DNA of 64,000 nt. It comes from Dehalococcoidia bacterium. GTDB lineage: Bacteria; Chloroflexota; Dehalococcoidia; SpSt-223. The notes under the pieces are model-generated. The model did no database searches. It was not told the DNA's origin and saw only the letters and a program-made list of their open reading frames with translations. Position numbers and translations under genes: made by a program. Every line of letters starts with the position of its first letter. Within the stretch, counting starts at the first letter, position 1. Below, piece by piece: positions 37,093 through 48,383 of this stretch. The DNA is taken from assembly GCA_025054935.1 (NCBI GenBank), contig JANWZD010000015.1:1-64000 (forward strand), in the 5' to 3' direction.

Positions 37093-38849
37093 CAGCGCTC
37101 CTCCTTGAGCTCCCGCGCTTTCCACACGGCGAGCAATCGGCCGGTTTCGTCACCGGCCATCGCGAGGTAGTCGAGATTGTCGGCAGCGGCGGCGCCGAGG
37201 ATGGTGCGGCGGTGGTAGCGGTCGCGAAGCCGGCGTGCGACCTCCCGCAGCGCCTGGTCGGCGTTCGCTTCGGTGATGCCGTGCAGTGGAAAGGTAGCAA
37301 GCCGAACCTTTAATTCGCCAACAGTTTCGTCATCAGCAGTTTGGTTGACGAAGAGCTGCCGTTCGAGCAGGCCCTCGAACAGTTCGGCTGTCAGTCCGGC
37401 AGCAGCAGGGTCAAGCGAGGGGAAACGCATCAGAAGCGCCAGCGCATAGTGTTCTAGGGTTCGCTCGGGCGCAAGCTTGAGGGGCGGAGGGGCGGAGGCG
37501 CTGCGCAGGGTGGGCCGCGGCGGCGGAGCCTGCTGGGCGAGGAGAACGCGCGGGTCGACGCCGAGATGGCGGGCGAGGCGCTGAAGATAGCGTGCGCGGA
37601 CAACGGCGTCGGGCACCTGGCGGATCGCCGGCAGCAGCAGGCGGGCGGCGCGCGCGGCCGCCTCGGGGGTCGAGAGATCTGCGCCGTCGAGCACGGCGGC
37701 AAAAAGATGCTCGAGGACCGGCTTCGCCTCGGCAACGAGGGCGCGCCACCGCGCGGGCTCGTGGCGGAACAGGTCGTCGGGGTCCATGCCGGCCGGCAGC
37801 GCAGCGATGCGCAGGTCGATATCGCTGAGTGCCGAGAAGCGCACAACCCCGCGCCAGTCGACAACCGGGGTGACCACCTCGCCGGCCGCCGCCTGGACTA
37901 CCGTCAGCCCGCGCAACGTCGCCTCACGGCCAGCGGCATCAGCGTCGAGGGCCAGCACAATCCGCTTGGTCAGCTGCAGCACCTGACGCACCTGCCGCTC
38001 GGTGAGGGCGGTGCCAAGCTGGGCAACGACGTTGCGCTCGCCGGCCTGATGAGCACTGATGGCGTCGAAGTAGCCCTCGACGATGACTGCTTGGTCGGCG
38101 CGCCGGATCGCTTGGGCGGCGCGGTCGAGGGCGAACAGCGTGCTCCCTTTGCTGAAGAGCGGAGTTTCCGGCGAGTTCAGGTACTTCGGCTGATCGTGGG
38201 GGGCGATCGCGCGGGCGCCGAAGGCGATCGTCTTGCCCTCTCGGGAGCGGATCGGAATGATAAGGCGGTTGCGGAACCGGTCGGCGAGCCGCTGCCCATC
38301 GTCGCGCTCGACGGCTAAGCCGGCAGTGACAATCTCTTGGGAGGAATAGCCGAGCCCGCGGAGATAGCGCAGCAGCGAATCTCCGCCGCCCGGCGCGTAG
38401 CCGAGCCCAAACTCGTCGATAGTTTCTCGCTCAATGCCGCGTTCGGCAAGGTAGGCGCGCGCGGCGGCGCCGGTTGGAGCGGCGAGCCGATCCCGAAAGT
38501 AGGCGGCAGCCGCCTCAACGAGCGACTCGAGGCGGCTGCGGCGCTCCTTGGCGACGGGGTCAGCGGACCGCTCGGGCAGCGTCACCCCGGCCCGGGCGGC
38601 GAGCTTGCGCAGCGCCTCGCTGAAGCTGAGCCCCTCCTGGCGCATGATGAAGTCGAAGCCGCTGCCATTGGCGCCGCAGCCAAAGCAGTGGAAGCTCCAC
38701 GTGTCGGGGTAGACGACGAAGGAGGGCGTGCGGTCTTCGTGAAACGGGCAGCGTCCGAGATAGCTCCGTCCAGATTTGCGCAGGCTGACAAACGGCGACA
38801 CGAGGTCGACGATATCGAGACGGGCTTTGATCTCGTCGATCGCCGTCAC
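37092..38849 (-). CDS. dnaG: DNA primase
   Basis: The protein has 585 residues. The zinc finger [11 protein letters not shown] and [15 protein letters not shown] (~34-66) is followed by the RNA polymerase core. The Toprim motifs are [19 protein letters not shown] (~253) and [15 protein letters not shown] (~300). It makes RNA primers for replication with DnaB helicase. Start is a GTG at 38849 with a GGAGGGG site ~13 nt upstream. It forms a dnaG-rpoD operon; rpsU, present in the E. coli version, is missing. Confidence 0.95.
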   Translation of the reverse strand: MTAIDEIKARLDIVDLVSPFVSLRKSGRSYLGRCPFHEDRTPSFVVYPDTWSFHCFGCGANGSGFDFIMRQEGLSFSEALRKLAARAGVTLPERSADPVAKERRSRLESLVEAAAAYFRDRLAAPTGAAARAYLAERGIERETIDEFGLGYAPGGGDSLLRYLRGLGYSSQEIVTAGLAVERDDGQRLADRFRNRLIIPIRSREGKTIAFGARAIAPHDQPKYLNSPETPLFSKGSTLFALDRAAQAIRRADQAVIVEGYFDAISAHQAGERNVVAQLGTALTERQVRQVLQLTKRIVLALDADAAGREATLRGLTVVQAAAGEVVTPVVDWRGVVRFSALSDIDLRIAALPAGMDPDDLFRHEPARWRALVAEAKPVLEHLFAAVLDGADLSTPEAAARAARLLLPAIRQVPDAVVRARYLQRLARHLGVDPRVLLAQQAPPPRPTLRSASAPPPLKLAPERTLEHYALALLMRFPSLDPAAAGLTAELFEGLLERQLFVNQTADDETVGELKVRLATFPLHGITEANADQALREVARRLRDRYHRRTILGAAAADNLDYLAMAGDETGRLLAVWKARELKEER

Positions 38850-38883
38850 AGCCGCGTCTGCCCCTCCCGCGTACTGGGAGAGC

Positions 38884-41664
<2,781 letters not shown>

Positions 41665-41734
41665 CGAAGAGCCTCCGTTGGTTCGTGTCCGACCTCTGCG
41701 TCGAACGGTTTGGCACAAGCGAGGGCACCGGCGA

Positions 41735-41759
41735 GAAGCCCGCCGGCTTCGCCAGTATA
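41735..41759 (-). promoter_or_regulatory. Candidate -10 box and leader hairpin of ppdK
   Basis: TATACT on the minus strand (41759-41754), in an extended TGG-TATACT context, lies about 90 nt before the ppdK ATG. Directly downstream, GAAGCC and GGCTTC (41750-41735) pair around four bases and would form a hairpin near the mRNA 5' end. No clear -35 box. Confidence 0.35.
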
Positions 41760-41764
41760 CCATA

Positions 41765-42729
41765 GTGCCTATCGTTCACGGCCGGTCCGCCGCGTGTCTT
41801 GCGCGGCTGTCGTTCTCCCGACGAGAGCGCGGCGCGCTCCGAGGAGGCGCGCCGGCGACCGCGTCGCTCCGCGGCCTCGACCCGTGTCCGTCTTCTTCCC
41901 ACTGCAGGGCTTCCTCCGGCTGCGTGGCGGCGCAGACCGACGAGGCGGGGCAGCAGGGGTCGCTGACACGGCGGCAAGCTCCTCGTACAGACGGCCAGTC
42001 CTTCTCGACAGGAAGCGCAGGAGAGACGCAGCGCCCAAACAACGGCGGCGATGAGGAGGGGCGCCCACGCGCGATCGCGCCGAAGGAGCGTCGCTCCCTG
42101 CGGCGGCTGCGGCGTCGGCCCGCAGCCTCGTCACGCCGAGCGGCGGCATCCTCGTCGCGCATTGCCGTCGCAGCCCGCGTACCAGCAGAACACCCGAGAG
42201 CGAGGAACAAGAGGCGCGGGGGACCGCAGCTGCCGGCAGCGCGCGGAGGCGGCCGCGGCGCTGCCAGAAGCGGCAATGACGGAGATGATGCCGAGCCGCT
42301 TGCGTCGCGGGTCCGCTCTGAACCCGCTGGGCGGCAGCGCGCGATCGGCCCGCCGCTGTCGCGCCCGGCGAGAGCGCCGATGAGCAGGGGCGGCGTTGCG
42401 GACCGGCACTTCTCAGCCGCCGCGCGCTCCCCCATGCGCTTCGAGCGCCGGCGCCGCTCTCCCAAACCGAGTCGGAAGGGCGTGATGCTGACAAGATGCT
42501 GACAAGAGGAAGGCGGACATCGCTCTGCTCGCGGCAGGGCGAGGCGTCGCGGTATGAGCGTGGGGTTGGGCACGGCGCTGCCGGCCAGCGGCGTGCGGAG
42601 CTGCCAGTCCGCTCCCGCGGTATCGGCGCCGGCGCGTGGCGGCGATGACACGCCTCCGGCGCACGCGCCGGTCGGCGCGCGCTCGCCGCAGCGGGGCTGG
42701 ATCGGCGAGCGCGCTGCCCGGCGGAATGG
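41765..42729. other. Long GC-rich gap with no supported gene
   Basis: About 965 bases between ppdK and the ARPP-1 gene. Several long frames exist on the minus strand (up to 359 codons) but lack ribosome sites and domain character, with Arg/Ala/Pro/Ser composition. Short tandem direct repeats (GATGCTGACAA twice at about 42485-42506) and hairpins such as the one near 41830-41855 are present. I find no rRNA, RNase P, SRP or tmRNA signature. It may be decayed sequence or a large untranslated region. Confidence 0.4.
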
Positions 42730-43722
42730 TTAGCGTGCGTGCCAGCGCCCGCGCAGGCGCTGAGGCAGGGAGCTCTCACCCTCCCGCGCGAATAGGGCGG
42801 TATGAACGACGACGTCGTCCCAGATGAGCGCTGCGCCGACGAGGTCATTCCCGTTCAGGCGCACGTCGTGGCCGAGCCCCGGCGAGGCGAAGACGAGGTG
42901 CTCAGCGGTGAGCGCGCGCTGGAGGAGCTGCCGGACGGCGTCCGGTGACGGTTCGGCCGGTTGCGCTTCCAGCGCTTCGAGCGCATACGAGCGCACCAGC
43001 CGGTTCCAGTAGGCCTTAAGCGTGGCGGAGTGATCGAAGATATCGGCGCACAGAGCCTTCCCGCCCACGAGCGCCGCCACCCCGACTGGGCCGTCCTCGG
43101 GACAGCGCAGCTGCTCTTGGGCATTCCGCACCTCTGCCTCGCGGGCGACATAGGAGTCGCGCATCGCGTTGGTAGCGGAGCGCGCGCCGAGGCGGTGCTG
43201 CCGCTCGGCGATGTCGGCCCAGACCTCGCCTTGGTCGGCGATCGGCTGTCCGCGCAAGGCGTACGATGCGGTCACGTGATCGAACTTCCCACGGCGCAGG
43301 CGAGGGTACGCCGTCTCTCCCGGCTCGAAGACCGGCCGCGTTTCACGCCAGCGGCCGCGCTCGACGCAGCTCACCGGCAGCGTGAAGGTGGATCGAGCGG
43401 GGACAAGCAGCGTCGTGTTGACGATCCGGTTCTGCAGGCCGCCCACCAACTCCTCGCCGTCGAGGATGAACACGGGCAGCGGCCCTCGATTCGTCAGCGC
43501 GAGCGTCGGCACCCTCGCCGCTTTCGCCTCAGACACCGTCACCAGACCAGCCGCAATCGCCTCTGCAAGCGTCTGGTAGCGCGCGGTTTCTCCCGGTTCG
43601 GGTGAGTAGAGAGGAACAAGGGTGAGCCCTTTGTGCGCTAGCGGGGTGCCGAACTGGAGCCCGTTCAGCCACGCCGCGAGCAGTTCGATCATGCGAGAAG
43701 TAGGTTGCTTTTGTTCTTCCAT
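42730..43722 (-). CDS. ARPP-1 (DUF6569) family protein
   Basis: The protein has 330 residues. Motifs of the family include KGLTVFPL-like KGLTLVPLYSP (~32), LDGEELVGGLQNRIVNTTLL (~88-107), VSCVERGRWRE (~119) and YPRLRRGKFDHV (~137). The name ARPP-1 comes from genomic association with ARG and rhodanese-phosphatase proteins in predicted conflict or stress systems, but the molecular role is unknown. I place the start at the ATG at 43722, with GGGAG upstream; the ATG at 43737 is 15 nt earlier. A consensus TATAAT within a palindrome drives it. DUF4258 and tRNA genes lie upstream; no partner of the described systems is seen. Confidence 0.8.
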   Translation of the reverse strand: MEEQKQPTSRMIELLAAWLNGLQFGTPLAHKGLTLVPLYSPEPGETARYQTLAEAIAAGLVTVSEAKAARVPTLALTNRGPLPVFILDGEELVGGLQNRIVNTTLLVPARSTFTLPVSCVERGRWRETRPVFEPGETAYPRLRRGKFDHVTASYALRGQPIADQGEVWADIAERQHRLGARSATNAMRDSYVAREAEVRNAQEQLRCPEDGPVGVAALVGGKALCADIFDHSATLKAYWNRLVRSYALEALEAQPAEPSPDAVRQLLQRALTAEHLVFASPGLGHDVRLNGNDLVGAALIWDDVVVHTALFAREGESSLPQRLRGRWHAR

Positions 43723-43746
43723 CGTTGTGTCTCCCATTGTATTGGA

Positions 43747-43761
43747 GAACTATTATAGTTC
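43747..43761 (-). promoter_or_regulatory. Operator-like palindrome overlapping a consensus -10 box
   Basis: GAACTATTATAGTTC is a perfect 15-bp palindrome (7-bp arms). It contains TATAAT on the minus strand (43757-43752), placed 14 nt before the first possible ATG. A partial repeat follows on the upstream side (CGACTATTCGAAG). A dimeric repressor binding here would block transcription of the ARPP-1 gene. Confidence 0.55.
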
Positions 43762-43846
43762 GACTATTCGAAGAACCGCTAGGTGTTCATTCGTCTTGGG
43801 TGGTGCCGGCAGGAACGCCTGTCTCTGCGAGTCCGTCGCTGGGTGG

Positions 43847-44167
43847 CTAGCTCCACGGCCGTCTGCGGCGGCGCCGATGGCTATTTCGCCGCAAGCGGCG
43901 GAGGTTGCGATTGCGGTAGGCGGTGAGGACCGTTCCCTCTGCGGTCGCAACGATGTGGATCCCTTCGAACGGCCGGAGATCGATGCCGCGGTCGCGCCAG
44001 CGCCGCACCTCGCGCTGCCCGACGACGAAGACCCGCGCGCCAAGCACCCAAACCGCACGACCGTACGTCATCACCGTTCTAACGGCGTCAAACGGAATGC
44101 GGCGGCCGTTCAGCCGGCGGAGGGCGTGGTTGGTAAGCACGACCTGCTCGAGCGGGAGCGTCTGCAT
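43847..44167 (-). CDS. DUF4258 domain protein
   Basis: The protein has 106 residues. It starts LPLEQVVLTNHALRRLNGRRIP (here NHALRRLNGRRIPFDAV, ~14-30), the typical 'SxHAxxRmxxRxI' beginning of DUF4258, then WVLGARVFVVGQREV and a strand VLTAYRNRNLRR (~80). The family is related in fold to RelE-like/BrnT toxins but many members are free-standing. The C-terminal 15 residues are Arg-rich. No antitoxin gene is adjacent. GAGGAGG is 7 nt before the ATG. Confidence 0.75.
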   Translation of the reverse strand: MQTLPLEQVVLTNHALRRLNGRRIPFDAVRTVMTYGRAVWVLGARVFVVGQREVRRWRDRGIDLRPFEGIHIVATAEGTVLTAYRNRNLRRLRRNSHRRRRRRPWS

Positions 44168-44303
44168 AGAGCACCTCCTCGTTCTTTGCGACAGTTCGCG
44201 CGTGCGGGCACAGCCAGCCTGTCGCGATGCCCCCCTGCCGCGACGGGCTGGCCTGCGGCGCGACTGCCTGCTCACTTCGGCGCTTCACGCTGTGCCCTCT
44301 CGG

Positions 44304-44336
44304 TATTTCTTCCGCGCTTCTTGGCGTTCTGCGACT
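44304..44336. repeat. 33-nt direct repeat, copy 1
   Basis: Starts TATTTCTTCCGCGC and ends GGCGTTCTGCGACT. It differs from copy 2 by one base and lies 75 nt before it (start to start). Confidence 0.7.
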
Positions 44337-44378
44337 CCAGTCCGTCGCCGCAGTTCACGGTCGAGACATTCCTCCCCT

Positions 44379-44411
44379 TATTTCTTCCGCGCCTCTTGGC
44401 GTTCTGCGACT
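44379..44411. repeat. 33-nt direct repeat, copy 2
   Basis: Same unit as copy 1 with one mismatch (C for T at position 15). On the minus strand both copies would encode SQNAKxRGRN in one frame, so they may be remnants of a short repeated coding unit or a non-coding repeat. Confidence 0.7.
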
Positions 44412-44617
44412 GCAAATGAGAGGCGCCGTGCGAGGAGGGTGCTGAGCAGTTCCACGGTGACGGAAGATGCAGGCGGCACCCAAGCCGGACGCGCACTGAG
44501 GCGAACAGCGCAGGCAGGGAAGAGACGGCGGGTGGAAGTGAATGATTCAGAGAAAATCGACGCCTCCTCGGCAGGCTCCAGAGCGACCTGCAAGGAGGCG
44601 TGAGAAGCGCTGCGTTG

Positions 44618-44692
44618 TGGCTCCCCGAGCAGGATTCGAACCTACAACCTAGCGGTTAACAGCCGCCCGCTCTACCGTTGAGCTATCGGGGA
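44618..44692 (-). tRNA. tRNA-Asn (GTT)
   Basis: 75 nt including an encoded CCA (44620-44618). Acceptor TCCCCGA pairs with TCGGGGA. The anticodon loop reads CTGTTAA, and the T-arm GTTCGAATC is intact. It is the last of four tRNA genes read on the minus strand. Confidence 0.93.
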
Positions 44693-44700
44693 TCACGTTT

Positions 44701-44776
44701 TGGGCTGGGGAACCAGGATTCGAACCTGGGCACTCAGATCCAAAGTCTGATGTCCTACCGCTAGACGATTCCCCAG
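44701..44776 (-). tRNA. tRNA-Gln (TTG)
   Basis: 76 nt including CCA (44703-44701). Acceptor CTGGGGA pairs with TCCCCAG. The anticodon loop reads CTTTGGA, T-arm GTTCGAATC. The discriminator reads C, unusual for tRNA-Gln, where a purine is common. Confidence 0.92.
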
Positions 44777-44802
44777 CGGTTTGGACTCCCGGCCCCCCGA
44801 GG

Positions 44803-44886
44803 TGCCGAAGGTGGGAGTCGAACCCACACGAGGGTGAGCCTCACCTGTTTTTGAGACAGGCGCGTCTGCCATTCCGCCACTTCGGC
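44803..44886 (-). tRNA. tRNA-Leu (CAA)
   Basis: 84 nt with the long variable arm of class II tRNAs. Acceptor GCCGAAG pairs with CTTCGGC; anticodon loop CTCAAAA; discriminator A. CCA is not encoded (CCT follows). Confidence 0.93.
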
Positions 44887-44900
44887 GCCTGACACCTCGG

Positions 44901-44972
44901 AGCGGAAGACGAGATTCGAACTCGCGACCTTCTCCTTGGCAAGGAGACGCGCTACCGCTGCGCCACTTCCGC
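44901..44972 (-). tRNA. tRNA-Gly (GCC)
   Basis: 72 nt. Acceptor GCGGAAG pairs with CTTCCGC; anticodon loop TTGCCAA; T-arm GTTCGAATC; discriminator T. CCA is not encoded (CCG follows). It is the first of the tRNA run. Confidence 0.93.
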
Positions 44973-45017
44973 GTGCGCTCAAGTATGCGATCGCGGCGGC
45001 GCTCCTGTCAACTCTCT

Positions 45018-45047
45018 TCGACAGCGGGCGCGCCCTCCCCCTATCAT
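45018..45047 (+). promoter_or_regulatory. Sigma-70-type promoter of the methyltransferase gene
   Basis: TCGACA (45018-45023), an 18-nt spacer and TATCAT (45042-45047). Start near 45054, leaving a ~22-nt leader with GAGGGGG before the ATG at 45076. Confidence 0.55.
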
Positions 45048-45075
45048 CTCAGCAGCGACATGACGAGGGGGTCCC

Positions 45076-46146
45076 ATGAACCGCGGCAAACTCGGCACGA
45101 TGCCCCGAGCGACCGAACGCGACGACGAGTCGTACCTCGCCTTTGTCGAGGGCGCACGCGTTTTTGCCAGCGCCCTCGACCCGCAGCTGCGCGAGGCGGC
45201 CGGCGCAGCGATCACGCGCTACCAGCGCCAGACGGGCCGCCTGCCCCAGACAGTTGACGACGCCAAGCGGGCTCTCGACCCCGTGCCGATTATCGCGTCG
45301 CGCAACCGCATCATGCGCACCACGCAAGAGATGATGTGGCGAGGCGTCATCGACACCTACGCCAAGCGGAAGGACGAGCTGCTCGCCGAGCTGGAGGCGG
45401 CGGAGCGCTCGCCAATCGGCTCGGTCGAGTGGGACCCGAACTTTCAGTATCCCGACTACTTTGCCAAGGTCGAGTTTCATATCCAGCCCGGCAGCTATTA
45501 CGCTGACCCGCTTGCCGGGTATATCTACCACTACGGCACGAAGATCTTCTTCCTCGGCCAGAACGACCGCGACGACATCCAGACCCGCTTTGTCAATCGC
45601 GTCCCGGCCCCCGCGGATGGCGTGGTGAACCGCGTGCTCGATGTCGCCTGCTCAATCGGCCAGAGCACTACCGCGCTCAAGCAGCGCTTCGTTCAGGCCG
45701 AGGTGTGGGGGATCGACGCGGCGGCGCCGATGGTGCGGTATGCGCATAAGCGCGCTGTCGAGATGGGGCTGCCGGTCCACTTCCGGCAAGCGCTCGCAGA
45801 GCGGCTGCCCTTCCCCGATGAGTATTTCGACATCGTCTTCAGCTACATTCTCTTCCATGAGCTCCCGCGCGAGGTGATGCCGCAGGTGCTGGCCGAGATG
45901 CGTCGGGTGACACGGCCGGGCGGGATCGTCGCGATCGTCGACTTTCAGACGCTTGGCCCGGCGCTGCCTCCGCTCGTTGCCTACTTCTTCGACTTCAGCC
46001 GGCGCTATAACGGCGAGCCGTACGCCGCTGACTTCATTACGCTCGATTTCCTCGCCATGATGCGTGAGGCAGGCCTCCGCAACGTTCGCGAGATCGCAAC
46101 TGGCGAGGGATTTGCCGGGCTCCCGCTCCGCGTTGGAGAGAAATAA
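45076..46146 (+). CDS. Class I SAM-dependent methyltransferase
   Basis: The protein has 356 residues. A helical N-terminal part (~1-140) has no named domain. The Rossmann methyltransferase core (~190-300) has motif I VLDVACSIGQST (~190-201), the acidic VWGIDAAAPMVRYA (~213), DIVFSYILFHELP (~255) and a post-motif MRRVTRPGGIVAIVDF (~280). The order matches UbiE/Methyltransf_11-like small-molecule methyltransferases. The substrate is unknown. It has its own promoter, and a small membrane protein gene follows with overlap. Confidence 0.85.
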   Translation: MNRGKLGTMPRATERDDESYLAFVEGARVFASALDPQLREAAGAAITRYQRQTGRLPQTVDDAKRALDPVPIIASRNRIMRTTQEMMWRGVIDTYAKRKDELLAELEAAERSPIGSVEWDPNFQYPDYFAKVEFHIQPGSYYADPLAGYIYHYGTKIFFLGQNDRDDIQTRFVNRVPAPADGVVNRVLDVACSIGQSTTALKQRFVQAEVWGIDAAAPMVRYAHKRAVEMGLPVHFRQALAERLPFPDEYFDIVFSYILFHELPREVMPQVLAEMRRVTRPGGIVAIVDFQTLGPALPPLVAYFFDFSRRYNGEPYAADFITLDFLAMMREAGLRNVREIATGEGFAGLPLRVGEK

Positions 46147-46600
46147 TCCTCCTGTCCCGCCTCCTCCGCTTCCGAGCGGTCCGCGCGCTGTGCTGTTCGC
46201 CGCGTTGGTTGGGGTCATCACCGCCTTCTCCCTAACCCATAACCCGGTTTTCATGGTGTGCACAGGGCCGCTCGTCGCCCTCACCGGACCGTTCATCGGG
46301 GGCATGGTTGCTGCCGGCCGCGCCAAGACTGGGCCGCGCGAGGCGCTGCTGTATGCGCTCTGCATCGCGCTTGTTAATACGGCGCCTCTCATCGTGGCAT
46401 GGCTGTGGCTGGCGCACAACACGGTCGTCCTGTTCGGGCCGTTCGTGCTCAATCGGCCGGAAGTCGCGGTGCTCGGCTGGGTGACCGCCGGCTTTGCCGC
46501 CTACATGCTCATGACGGCGTTCGCTGGGGCGATGTACGGAGCGCGGCGGGAGGCGCGCAAGCGCGCCCATGCCGAAGGGCAGCCGCTCGCCTCCGCATAG
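46064..46600 (+). CDS. Small multi-pass membrane protein, unknown function
   Basis: The 178-residue frame has hydrophobic segments at ~42-60, ~66-86, ~93-118 and ~132-155, so about four membrane helices; the C-terminus is basic. The start is uncertain: the ATG at 46064 lies inside the methyltransferase gene, and the first 40 residues look like out-of-frame sequence. A TTG at 46133 or GTG at 46190 would be closer to the first helix, but none has a good ribosome site. I do not recognise the family. Confidence 0.55.
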   Translation: MRQASATFARSQLARDLPGSRSALERNNPPVPPPPLPSGPRAVLFAALVGVITAFSLTHNPVFMVCTGPLVALTGPFIGGMVAAGRAKTGPREALLYALCIALVNTAPLIVAWLWLAHNTVVLFGPFVLNRPEVAVLGWVTAGFAAYMLMTAFAGAMYGARREARKRAHAEGQPLASA

Positions 46601-46769
46601 CGTGCCGAGCATGCTGCCGCCTCTCTCGCCCTCGTCGGCGCCGCTGCTTCCCGAGGGCGGCTGTCGCGGCAGGGGCTCCAGCGCAGGCGCCAAGCGGGCA
46701 CCGCTTCGGCCGCACGGCACCGCCGCTCGCATGCGGTATACTCCGTTCCACCATTTTCTGGAGAGCCGT

Positions 46770-48383
46770 GTGTCCTCGCCGACAGCCGATGCGCCGCGCG
46801 ACCGTCAGCTCGTCCTCGTTCTCCCCGGCCTGATGATCACGCTCTTTCTCGCCGCCCTCGACGGCACGATCGTCAGCACGGCGATGCCGCGGATCGTCGC
46901 CGACCTCCACGGTTTTGAACGGTACTCCTGGGTGGCGACGGCCTATCTCCTGACGTCGACAGTCTTGATCCCGCTCTGGGCAAAGCTGTCCGACCTTATC
47001 GGCCGCAAGCCGGTGCTGCTGAGCGTGGTCGTCGGCTTCGTGCTCGGCAGCGCCCTCTGCGGCGCGGCGCAGGAGATGGACCAGCTGATCCTCTTCCGAG
47101 CGGTGCAGGGGGTCTTCGGCGGCGGCGTGCTTGCCCTTGTCTTCAGCGCCATCGCCGACATCTTTTCGCCTGCGGAGCGCGGCAAGTGGATGGGGCTCTT
47201 TTTTGCGATGTTCGGCCTCGCCAGCGTCGTCGGGCCGCTCGCCGGCGGGGTGATCACCGAAACGACCTCATGGCGCTGGGTGTTCTACGTCAATTTGCCG
47301 GTGGGGCTGGCGGCGCTGCTGCTCCTCGCCTTCGGCTTTCCTTTCCTTCGGCCTGAACGGTCGCTGAACTGGCGCGCGCTCGATGTTGCCGGTGCCGCCG
47401 TGCTGACGCTGGCGACCACCGCGCTCCTCTTCGGCCTCGTGCAGGCGGGGACAACGCGGGCGTGGCTGGCGCCGACCACTGGAGCGCTCTTTGCCCTCGC
47501 TGCTGGCGGGGGCATGCTGTTTATCGTCATTGAGCGGCGGGCGCTGGAACCGATCATTCCGCTCGAGCTGTTCCGCAGCCGCGCGGTCGCAAGCGGCGCG
47601 GCGCTCTGTTTCTGCTGCGGCTTCCTGATGCTCGCCGCCATCCTCTACGCGCCGCTCTACGCCCAAGCCGTGCTCGGCGATACGCCCACGCAGGCCGGCG
47701 GCGTCTTGATTGCGTTCATGCTGACGATGATGGTCGGCAATACCGTCGTCGGCCGGCTGCTGGCGCACTTCAAGCGCATTAAGCCGATCATGCTTGCCGG
47801 GGTGGCGCTGCCGGCAGTCGGTCTTGGGACCCTGCTCCTACTTGGCGGACCGAACGACCGGATGGTGCTGATCGGCGGGCTGATTGTCTACGGGGCCGGC
47901 TTGTCGTTCTTGCTTCCTCCCGCGAATATCGGCATTCAGAACGCGGTGGAGTTCCGCCAGCTTGGGGCAGCGACCGGGCTGTCGAACTTTGCGCGCTCGA
48001 TCGGCCAAACGGTGGGCGCGGCCGTCGTCGGCTCAATCGTCGTTGGCCGCTACGCTGCAAGCCTGCCCGCCCTGCTTCCGCCGAGCGCGCAGCCCCTCGA
48101 CGCAGGGACGCTCGCTGCCCTGACTAATCCGCAGCGGATCCTGGGCGGAGAAGCCAGCCGCCTTGTCCCGCCGGCGGCCGACCCGACCGTCGCTGCCGAG
48201 GTGGCCGCCGCCGCCCAGCGAGCGCTGGCGGTCGGCATCCACGACGGCTTCCTCGCCGCCCTCGTTGTTGCGCTGGCAGCATCCGCTATCGTCGTCTTCT
48301 GGGTTCCCGATCAGCGCCTGCGCGAGGCCGCGCTCCGGCCGGCGCCGCCGCGTCCGCCGCTTGCTCAGCCGAGCAGGCTGTAG
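46770..48383 (+). CDS. DHA2-family (EmrB/QacA-like) drug/metabolite exporter
   Basis: The protein has 537 residues and 14 predicted helices. TM1 reads GLMITLFLAALDGTIVSTAMPRI (here LAALDGTIVSTAMPRI, ~25), the DHA2 motif D1. Motif A is KLSDLIGRKPVLL (~75), and motif C GLASVVGPLAGG (~150) marks an antiporter. A proton-driven efflux pump is expected; the substrate is unknown. I favour a GTG at 46770, with GGAGAG just upstream and a TATACT box ~30 nt earlier. Longer frames from 46569 add 67 residues overlapping the previous gene. Confidence 0.88.
   Translation: MSSPTADAPRDRQLVLVLPGLMITLFLAALDGTIVSTAMPRIVADLHGFERYSWVATAYLLTSTVLIPLWAKLSDLIGRKPVLLSVVVGFVLGSALCGAAQEMDQLILFRAVQGVFGGGVLALVFSAIADIFSPAERGKWMGLFFAMFGLASVVGPLAGGVITETTSWRWVFYVNLPVGLAALLLLAFGFPFLRPERSLNWRALDVAGAAVLTLATTALLFGLVQAGTTRAWLAPTTGALFALAAGGGMLFIVIERRALEPIIPLELFRSRAVASGAALCFCCGFLMLAAILYAPLYAQAVLGDTPTQAGGVLIAFMLTMMVGNTVVGRLLAHFKRIKPIMLAGVALPAVGLGTLLLLGGPNDRMVLIGGLIVYGAGLSFLLPPANIGIQNAVEFRQLGAATGLSNFARSIGQTVGAAVVGSIVVGRYAASLPALLPPSAQPLDAGTLAALTNPQRILGGEASRLVPPAADPTVAAEVAAAAQRALAVGIHDGFLAALVVALAASAIVVFWVPDQRLREAALRPAPPRPPLAQPSRL

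Larger units (their letters stand above)
44168..44617. other. Intergenic stretch between DUF4258 gene and tRNA cluster
   Basis: About 450 bases. It contains a pair of 33-nt direct repeats (annotated separately) and no supported gene. Short frames crossing it on either strand have no ribosome site. Confidence 0.45.

Noticed and set aside
41776-42651. 291-codon minus-strand frame in the GC-rich gap
   Set aside because: No ribosome site, no hydrophobic or domain pattern, and overlapping frames of similar length exist in the other phases.
44304-44411. Minimal CRISPR array
   Set aside because: Only two units, no dyad symmetry in the repeat, and no cas genes in the window.
44272-44496. Short minus-strand protein with the repeated peptide SQNAKxRGRN
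   Set aside because: The repeat comes from the 33-nt direct repeat; there is no ribosome site and no homology I recognise.
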